Origin: Curvularia sp. ZM96
Taxonomy: Eukaryota; Ascomycota; Dothideomycetes; Pleosporales; Pleosporaceae
NCBI GenBank assembly: GCA_022457065.1
Contig: JAJGBQ010000001.1
Span: 6,882,001 to 6,946,000, forward strand
Reading direction: 5' to 3'
Length of the DNA: 64,000 nt
This document shows, piece after piece, positions 56,893-64,000 of this stretch (positions are counted from its first letter, which is position 1; every line of letters starts with the position of its first letter). A program made the translations under genes and the position numbers. A model generated the notes under the pieces. It did not search any database, was not told the DNA's origin, and worked only from the letters and a program-made list of their open reading frames with translations.

Positions 56893-58361
56893 ATGGCATC
56901 AGAACCATCCCTCACCATCACCATGAACAATCTTACGCCTGAGCAGTTGGCGGTTCTCGCAAATGAAGACCTAGGTCCTCTCACTCAGTCTATTGTCATT
57001 GCTTTTACATCACTCGCTATTATCGCTGTAGGCTTGAGATTCTTCACGCGTACGATACTAGTAAGGATACAGCTAGGATGGGAGGTAACTACTTATTAAC
57101 ATTCACATGCCATTACTAGATATTAACACTAGTTAGGACTACGTAATACTTGCCTCCCTGGTGAGAACCCTGAAGCTTATACATGTGAAACTGCGCTTAT
57201 GCTGTTAAGGTGACTGCAATCGTATGTGCAGTCTTCCAAATCCTTCGTAAGGCTATGTAAGCCTTCACAAAAACGTTTTTCATTAACGCTCCATAGAAGC
57301 CCAATCTGGGAATGGCAAGCATGCTATGTTTATCCATAATCCCAACGATCTAGTGGATATACTCAAGGTGCGGAGATACCAGTACTTTCGTGCGCGTTTA
57401 TTTACTAATCGCGAATAGTATCTGTTCTGGAGTATCATATTCTACCAGATTAGTATTTGCTGCACAAAAGTATCTATTCTGCTTCAGTATGAGCGGGTCT
57501 TTATCTCGACGAGGCTGCGCATGCCACTTTATATCACTATAGCTATAGTTGTTATTTGGGGTATTGCGATCTCCATCTCGATATCCGTTTGTTCACCGCC
57601 CCCTACCGATCTGCAGTCAGTTATGGAAAAGAATAGCAAGTGCATTGAAGACTGGATGTAAGTGCTAGATTTCCTATTGTTGGTTATATATGGGCACACC
57701 CACAGGTTCATAGGTCTCAAGTACGAAAATGGAAATCTCTTACTAACAACTAGGCAGTATGTGGTACATTATTGCCTCCGTAAATATCTTCACCGATCTT
57801 CTTGTGGCCGTCCTCCCCATACGAGTTGTCTGGAAACTACAAATGGCAAAACGACATAAGATTGCACTTATTAGCATTCTTTCTATTGGATGGTTTGTGT
57901 GTTTAGTATCTGTTCTTCGTCTACACGCCCTTGTTATCTTGGTAGCTCACCAAGAGGATTCTACGTATTACAGTGCACCAGCTGCATATTGGTCGGCAAT
58001 CGAAGTAAATCTTGCTATCGTCTGTGCGTCGTTACCAGCACTCAAACCACTGGTTACCAAGATCATACCTAGCTTCTCGTCCTCCAAGGGTAGCAGTAGC
58101 AACAGTATATATGGATTGAGTCGCAACGAGCATAGCAAGTCTAAAGCTTCGACATTTGGCATCAAGAGCACAGCGAGACGCGCCGACGTGGAGAATATCG
58201 AATTGGCCACATCGAACAGCACGACATTCCCCAACAAATCAAACAAGGATATCATATTGGGCAAGGATATATACGTTTCGCAACACCTTGAGCAGCACTA
58301 TGACGATTACTCGCACCTTAGCGATAGTGGGAGTCAGAAAGACCTCGTCAACCGACACTAG
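56893..58361 (+). CDS. fungal rhodopsin-domain integral membrane protein (PTH11/SAT20-like)
   Basis: Six exons in phase: 56893-57084, 57137-57160, 57210-57246, 57300-57367, 57419-57657 and 57758-58361, giving 387 residues. Exons 2 and 3 are only 24 and 37 nt. Without splicing the region looks broken, but the spliced product gives a continuous family pattern. That pattern runs QSIVIAFTSLAIIAVGLRFF, GWE|DYVILASL, VTAIVCAVFQIL|PQSGNGKH, FYQISICCTKVSILLQYERVF, MWYIIASVNIFTDLLVAVLP, ISILSIGWFVCLVSVLRLHAL and YWSAIEVNLAIVCASLPALK. This is the seven-TM fungal rhodopsin-like domain (PF20684 family), seen in PTH11-type receptors and SAT20-like proteins. It lacks the N-terminal CFEM domain. The C-terminal tail is Ser/Asn-rich and cytosolic. 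The ligand is unknown. Confidence 0.88.
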
Positions 58362-58424
58362 GGCTTCTTTGCATTAGGCAATTCTGATAGCTTCTTCCAA
58401 GCTCAATTCATTCGTGTATTCTTA

Positions 58425-59230
58425 CCTACTCCACACCCCCATCGCTGCGTGGCCGTCAAGAAGGAGGTATCGATTTCCACTACTAATAGGGGCGGTGTTT
58501 GGTATAAAAACTCGCTGTAGCCACTTGGGTCAGTTAAACTTAACGTCCACCCATTCTCTGAGGTATTATATAGCCATTCTAGTATACTAGTAGCTGGAAA
58601 CTATGTAGTCTGACGATGCTTGCCCTTTAAGATGACTAGACACTGGAGCTTGGCGCTAGTGGCGGTGATAGTCTTGATGATTGATACTTACTTACGATTC
58701 TCTGGAGACTGAATATAAGCTTACGAGCACCCTGGCGTCCATATATACCTCTAGCGCCATCCTAGTCTCGTCTATATTCTATTCATCTGTATATTGTACG
58801 CCTAGCTCTACACGCCTACACTCAAACAACTTAAGAAAAGCTTTTATAGTCTCGTAGCTGGTGCTGGAAGTACGTACGTGCTTAATCGTTCAGTCAACTA
58901 TTGATGCTATCCGTGGGTTATGGGTAATAGTAGAGATATCTAGCGTGCCCTAGTGGCTGGTAGTCACTATCTATACAAGGAATTCTGCCGGCTGTGGGCG
59001 TGAGATTTTTCTAGTATCCATTCTACTAGAAATTGCTCTTGCTCTGGAGTTCATCGCTGCTGGTATTGGTGAGCTATCACGTGAGGTTGCTGGTCTGCTT
59101 GTCGACCTTGTAGCGGGACCCTGTGCCAATGCGCAGCTGCTCGTTCACTTGTAAAAACACTAAAATCAAGATTTGCGATAGTATTTTCTACGGCGAGTTC
59201 CTGAGAATCTATGTTGAAAGCGTAGCGTTG
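58425..59230 (-). mobile_element. degenerate Fot1/pogo-type (Tc1-mariner) transposase relic, truncated
   Basis: Read on the minus strand from about 59230, broken reading frames give consecutive segments typical of pogo/Fot1 transposases. The N-terminal HTH region contains AHQYQQR and TPEQEQFLVEWILEK. The linker contains NPRIASIV and ETIKAFLKLFECRRVELGVQ. The start of the DDE domain contains DETRMALEVYMDARVLVS, AKLQCLVILKGKHRQT, LYNTSENGWT and LLLDGHAAMG. Several stop codons and at least two frame changes interrupt it. Two stops sit where Trp (TGG) is normally found, that is TG to TA changes as RIP makes. The relic ends within the DDE domain, 63 bases from the rhodopsin-domain gene. I did not find terminal inverted repeats. 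Confidence 0.85.
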
Positions 59231-60553
59231 AAAAAATCATGACTTTGAGTGGTGTGGTCACTTTGGGTGGGGTGGCCAGAAACCATGTGGCTAGAAAGTA
59301 CATGGGTTGGGTCAGATCCGGGCAGGGCTGTGACCGCTTTTTGCAGAATCCAGGTGCAGGTTCAGATTCTGTGCGCAGCTAATCAGCGCGCGGCGCGCCA
59401 ACTCTCTCAGCTGAATAGAATTATACATCTATAAGAAACAATGAACGAGGGCGTCCTCCTCGTACGGAGCGAGGTACTGTTAGCTTTAGGCCTTCTCTTC
59501 AGTCGAGTGACGAACATCATATCTTGAACATGCGATGTACGTACATCAACTAAACCACCTAACAAAATGTTGTGTATCATCATCTGCACCTTGATGACAC
59601 ATGTCATCAGTCTCAGTTTACTTGTCCGTCGCAATCCGCTCAGGAAACGCCTTGTGCTGATTCAAACTGCGACACCTCGCCAACTGCGCCTACTGCGCCT
59701 TCCATCATCGGGGCCTAATCACTTGACAAAAGCCTCGAAGGTCGCCTAAGGCACAGAGGCGCATTCAGACGATCATACGATACCTTATCCTGCTGTTGCA
59801 CGTTGGGAGGCACGGCCGAACCCATGATGCGGCACAGTATCGCAAAGCGCCCACCGATGGCCTCAACAGCGCAGCGAATACGTCAAGTGTCATGGTAAAA
59901 GGGCCTTTTTGGGCAGTGAAGGGGTACAATTGTTGATCGTCACATATGTTGACCAGACGTCGCAAATGGTACGACGCGACTGTTTTCACGACCACTCGAC
60001 ATGACAAATTCTATTTCTGTGACCCTAAATATCTACTGCAACCCGATAAATGGATGAGTAACAAAAGCAGTCTCAGTAGCATGTCGCCATCTCTGAGACA
60101 AAGACCAGGGCGCCTTGCCCGCACAGACTGCGAGGCTGCTTTCAAGGCGAACGCGCTGCAGTGGCGGGGCGGTGCATAATCCCCACCAACAACAACCACA
60201 TCACTGAACTAATCTTAGGCGCCGGGTTTAAGAAGCACAGGCGGTAATTCGATCTAAATCTTGCTTAGGCGCTGTGTTCAGGCAAACAGAGAAGGAACTG
60301 CGCATTGTTGCCGCGAGGCTGCGCATCATAGGTCCGGCAGGGCGCCTATGCAAGCCAGGCGGGTACTGAGTACAATATGTTGTGGATATATTCGCGCCGC
60401 AAAAGGCCTCCAATTTCTTGAGGAAACATTCTGTTTGTGTCTCGGATCATACAACCGAAGAACTTATTCTCCCATTTTCTTCCATACAAAAGTACACATT
60501 GCCTTTCGCTGTATTTTGACCCTACACGACATCACCAGCCAACCAACCACATA
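59231..60553. other. intergenic, no gene seen
   Basis: Mixed composition with no credible frame. The right end is the leader of the small membrane-protein gene at 60554. Confidence 0.45.
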
Positions 60554-61003
60554 ATGGCGCCCACTGCCCTGCCCGAGAGCTTCTACCCTACTCTTCATAT
60601 CGCTACTCTCATTCAAAAACGATCAAGTTCCTGCGAAGTCAGCTACTCAAGCCAGTGCACCACCCATCGCACTATTCTCCTCATTGTCTCCATCTTTGTC
60701 GGGTCCTTCCTGTTCATCGGCTTCGCTCTGTCATGCATAATAAAACGGGGTCGAAACAAAGCCATAGAACGTGCTCAGTCGATGAACAGATATCCTCCCA
60801 GGGAACTCAGATTACTGACAGATGAGGCCGGCTTCCCTGTAGTAGCTAGAGTGCCCTTGGCGAGGCCAATGAGAAATGAGAATCTGAGCAGAGTAGAGCC
60901 GACTTGGAAGATGGATGCGGGAGGTGAGAGGTGTGCGAAGAGGGATGAGGCACCACCGCCATATACGCCGAGGACACCTGAGCCTGCCCGAATGAGGATC
61001 TGA
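60554..61003 (+). CDS. small single-pass membrane protein with PPxY motif, possibly RCR-like
   Basis: Single exon, 149 residues, ATG at 60554 (MAPTALPESF); the frame is open further upstream but not convincing. A short Cys-containing N-terminal part (SCEVSYSSQCTTH) is followed by one strong TM segment (TILLIVSIFVGSFLFIGFAL, about residues 43-63). A cytosolic tail follows, rich in Arg and Pro, with PPPYTP near the C-terminus. PPxY motifs bind WW domains of Rsp5-type ubiquitin ligases. A Cys-TM-tail-PPxY plan recalls yeast Rcr1/Rcr2 (Congo red resistance, plasma-membrane protein trafficking). That assignment is architectural and tentative. Confidence 0.75.
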   Translation: MAPTALPESFYPTLHIATLIQKRSSSCEVSYSSQCTTHRTILLIVSIFVGSFLFIGFALSCIIKRGRNKAIERAQSMNRYPPRELRLLTDEAGFPVVARVPLARPMRNENLSRVEPTWKMDAGGERCAKRDEAPPPYTPRTPEPARMRI

Positions 61004-63574
61004 AAGAGGATAGGAAGCATGGCGGTCATTGAATGTGGGGCAAGGCCCTGACTCTTCCACGAAGCGGTACCGGATGATCATTACGTTAAAAACAAGAGCC
61101 ATTTCTTTGGAAACATTCAGGAACAACCATCCATTGGCTACGTCCCGAGGTAGAGAGGGGCAGCTATGGGTCAGCCAGACAAAGACGTCCCATCAGATGA
61201 ACTTGAGGAACGTGAGCTGCCAAAGTTCCTCTTCGCACCACCGAGACGGAATAGAGGATATTGCGAAGCTGCCAAATCTACAGGCTGAGTGACACATATC
61301 ATCGACTCCAGTCACAGTCAGGAGCCATGAAGGACGAAGCTTGAAGTAAGCCAGTCATGATTGGAAATAAACCAACGCTTCAGTGAGCACAACTTTGTCC
61401 ACTGAAGGATTCACTGGAGCTACCGAGATAAATGGAGGATAGACAAAGGATATGCCACAAGATAGGTTTATAGAAAGAGTAAAATGCAGGAGGTAGCGAT
61501 GTAGATATGCCATTCTATGCACATACTAGTTTTGACGAGAGTATTCGATATCATCGGGCTGTGACAAATACGGCTAGGTGTCATGTACTGAACAGCAGTA
61601 TTTGGATGATGTGTAGCTGCCTCGGGTGCCAATGGCAACTCGCTCACTGGCTAAAACACGACCGATTTGATTCACTTGATGTTGAACCAACAAGCCGTGT
61701 AGTTAACCCACATTCAATACTCTAATCAAAACCAATATAAGAACACTTTCCCGCTCAAAGAGAGCCCCTCATACACCAAAGGTTTGGAGAGAAACTCCGA
61801 AGCGTGACACAAACGAGTCAGTGTGGTGTCGTTCTTGTTTCACGGCGGCTTGACATGTACGTATGATATGATACTTACTGACACTGCTCCATCACAGGTC
61901 AACGACAAAGCAAGCTGAAAGATAGTGTGCTGCAATTGGTTAGCGTCTCTCAGTTTTCAGCTGTGTATGCTCTCTTGAATGCAGCTGCTGGTACTCCACT
62001 AGTCGGGTCCCATCCGCGCGCAGCGAACGGCAATCTTTAAGACGATGCCGAGGCTAATTACCTGTCCCGGACATCCCAACAAGCTGGAAGCTAGAAAACA
62101 CCTTCGGACCGGTGATGCTGTACTGCAACTTCTTGTACCTGATCGGCGGTACTATGTCACCACGGCAATCTTGACGGTTCTCCAGCGCTCTTCCGCGAAT
62201 GCGCGCTTCGCACACCGCCTTGAGTTTTGATTGAAACAACAAAACTGTGATCGGCCCCTGACTCTGCTGGAGACGAAACCGAGGCGATGGAAACACACGG
62301 TTGTCCGTATACGGTATACGGTATACGATGTGACGGCACGGCACTCTGCCAGAAACATGAGCTCGATATGGCTTTCCTTGCCAGCCACGGGGTTGATTAA
62401 CCGAAGTTCACCACAGGGTTTGGGCGTACCGTAGACAGGCGGCGTGAAGGCTCTTTAGGCTCCTCTCAAGGACGTTTGACAGCCTGTTTGTTTCGTAAAG
62501 GCCACTTGGTGCTGTCTTCACCGATATCACCACCAAGACAAGCCGCGTGCACTGCTGGCGTCTTTCTTCTTGTAGGAACGTGGCAGCTGATTTGCCGGAG
62601 GAGATTCCTGCGCTAATTGCTTTTGCAACCGTGCCCGCCGGTAGAAAAGGCCCCAGAGAAGCGTGACGAGTATTCTCTGCAAGCAGCTCGGGAGCCAAAA
62701 GCTGTGCAACACCCCTCGCGTGTTCAGGTCCGAGTTTCGAGCTGTTGCGGGTTTGCCAGCGTCACTCTCGAGTAGCGTCAAGTCTCGGCCTTTTTTAAAG
62801 TTTTGTCTGAACCTGGACCTCCTCCTCCGCCAAGGCCCGCCGCTGCGTGGCGTGTTCAAACTCCGCCTCATTTCACTCAGCACTCAGCTATCTTCAGCTT
62901 GTTCCCCGAGTCCTTCCAGACCCTTGACCGACGACGTCTCGATAGCTAGGCCTCTCCTTGCCATAGCTGCCAAGACGCCAGTCCACATCCGGCGTAGACG
63001 GTTTCTGGCGCTCCACACTCGGGCACGAACCTCGTTGTCATCTGTACGCGCCAGTTCAGCAAGACTATCCGTCGACTACCGCCTCTTCCTTCTTTGCATA
63101 CCTTTACCGTTGTACTGGATCTTCGCACTCCCCCGCTCCTGTGTGGCGCATTATCAAGTAAGGCTTTTTTTGTTCGCTCTCTGGATACATCCCCCCTTTC
63201 TCGTCATCAGCAGCCCCTTCATGAGGCGGCCGCCGCCGCTCAGATGCAAGTTTGAGACCAAGTTGGGAATCACCACCGTATGTTGCTACGCTGCACGAAA
63301 TTGTGCCTTCGGAAGCTATGGGATCTGCATTGTCCTACCATGAGGCGCTTCTCTAGGCAACACCATCGTACCGCAAGAGAGTATCACAGCAGCAAAGTCA
63401 CCTTCCCCAATACGAGAACATGGCCATTCATTCGAAGCTGTACTTGCATGAGAGTCTACGTTGGAACATGGCGGGAGCTGGCAACGTAGGGATATTTCAA
63501 GAGCAGCACTCTCCTCCTTCAACACCTATTTGCATTTTCATCTCGTTACCTTTACTAAAATTTCGTTGCTAACT
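61004..63574. other. intergenic; promoter of the edge gene on its right
   Basis: No gene is supported. The frame 62663-63343 lacks any domain. The CT-rich sequence between about 62870 and 63230 resembles a fungal promoter or leader, fitting the plus-strand gene that starts at 63575. Confidence 0.45.
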
Positions 63575-64000
63575 ATGGTGCCATTAGGTCTCTTTTACCC
63601 CTCTGTTGGCGCTAGTGTCGGGCCGTTAGGGGACGTTTCAAGTTTTTGGAGAAGGCCAAAGGGGTTGAGGGTCTTTTTGAGCAAAGGACGTTCACGTGAC
63701 GCCCGCGCACACTCGGCAATACCAGTCCTTGGTGCAGGCTATGGTCCTGTGGTAGTACATGAAAGCGCCTGTACGAGTATTGGAGTCACGTCCTTCCGAG
63801 CATCGCATATCGATTCGAGCAGTGGGTGTTCTGTCCTAAGCGACAAATCTTCGACCGACGACTTTCCTTGCCTCCAGTCTCGTCATGTGGAGCCGTTAAT
63901 CCCGAATTTGGCTCCATCTGTACAACGATTTCCATTCTCACATACCAACCTTCCTGTGGATCTTGGACCAACTCAAGCACTTTCAACCCGCATTGCGAGT
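63575..64000 (+). CDS. 5' part of a gene cut by the right window edge
   Basis: From an ATG at 63575 (MVPLGLFYPSVGASVG) the frame stays open for 142 codons to the last base of the window. Other frames there have several stops. The composition is Ser/Arg/Pro-rich, with a basic stretch near residue 30-45 (WRRPKGLRVFLSKGRSRDAR) and then Ser-rich sequence. This looks like the disordered N-terminus of a larger protein. No domain is visible in this part, so function is unknown. The CT-rich region upstream supports a real start. Confidence 0.6.
   Translation, partial: MVPLGLFYPSVGASVGPLGDVSSFWRRPKGLRVFLSKGRSRDARAHSAIPVLGAGYGPVVVHESACTSIGVTSFRASHIDSSSGCSVLSDKSSTDDFPCLQSRHVEPLIPNLAPSVQRFPFSHTNLPVDLGPTQALSTRIAS

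Noticed and set aside
57085..57757. First impression that the rhodopsin-domain gene is a pseudogene
   Set aside because: Stops disappear when five short introns are removed, and all exon phases match.
62663..63343. 226-codon plus-strand frame
   Set aside because: Composition follows the CT-rich promoter-like DNA, and no domain is visible.

Overview
The window looks like nuclear DNA of a filamentous ascomycete, most likely a Dothideomycete of the Pleosporales type. The evidence is short introns (about 45-95 bases) with GT..AG ends, intron-poor genes, long CT-rich promoter stretches, and several families typical of Pezizomycotina: a DUF3431 protein, a fungal rhodopsin-domain membrane protein, a STAND/SesA-type N-terminal domain, a BRPF-like Nto1 and a Fot1/pogo transposon relic. 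The order is inferred, not proven. There is no rRNA, CRISPR array or bacterial-type operon, and I recognised no tRNA by eye.

Layout. 1.4-7.5 kb holds three minus-strand genes: a coiled-coil protein, a protein with a disordered N-terminus and helical C-terminus, and 6-phosphogluconolactonase. 7.5-15.8 kb is gene-poor, with one small Cys-rich gene at 10.0 kb followed by more than 5 kb without a credible gene. 15.8-18.1 kb is a secreted S41-type serine protease with a GC-AG intron. 18.1-26.4 kb is again sparse, with two small conserved-looking proteins and a 15-bp minisatellite. 26.4-33.4 kb carries a large protein of unknown function, a gene joining a STAND/SesA-like N-terminal domain to an MBD4-like HhH-GPD DNA glycosylase domain, and a DUF3431 Golgi-type membrane protein. 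35.3-47.0 kb is the densest block, all on the minus strand: Tra2-like RRM protein, NuA3 subunit Nto1, RBR E3 ligase, F-box/LRR protein and an MFS exporter. 47-52.6 kb is sparse, with coding-like fragments and the last exon of a Cys-rich protein. 52.6-54.5 kb has a 1-Cys peroxiredoxin and a short-chain dehydrogenase in convergent orientation. 56.9-58.4 kb is a six-exon rhodopsin-domain gene, followed 63 bases later by a stop-riddled Fot1/pogo transposase relic. 60.6 kb has a small membrane protein with a PPxY motif, and an open reading frame starting at 63.6 kb runs off the right edge.

Most genes are unrelated housekeeping, chromatin, RNA-processing and ubiquitin genes, and no biosynthetic cluster is evident. 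Exon models were built by hand. Phases and total lengths were checked to be consistent for all spliced genes. The most unusual item is the three-exon STAND/SesA-HhH-GPD fusion at 29.5-30.8 kb, in which the expected catalytic aspartate of the glycosylase is replaced by glutamate.
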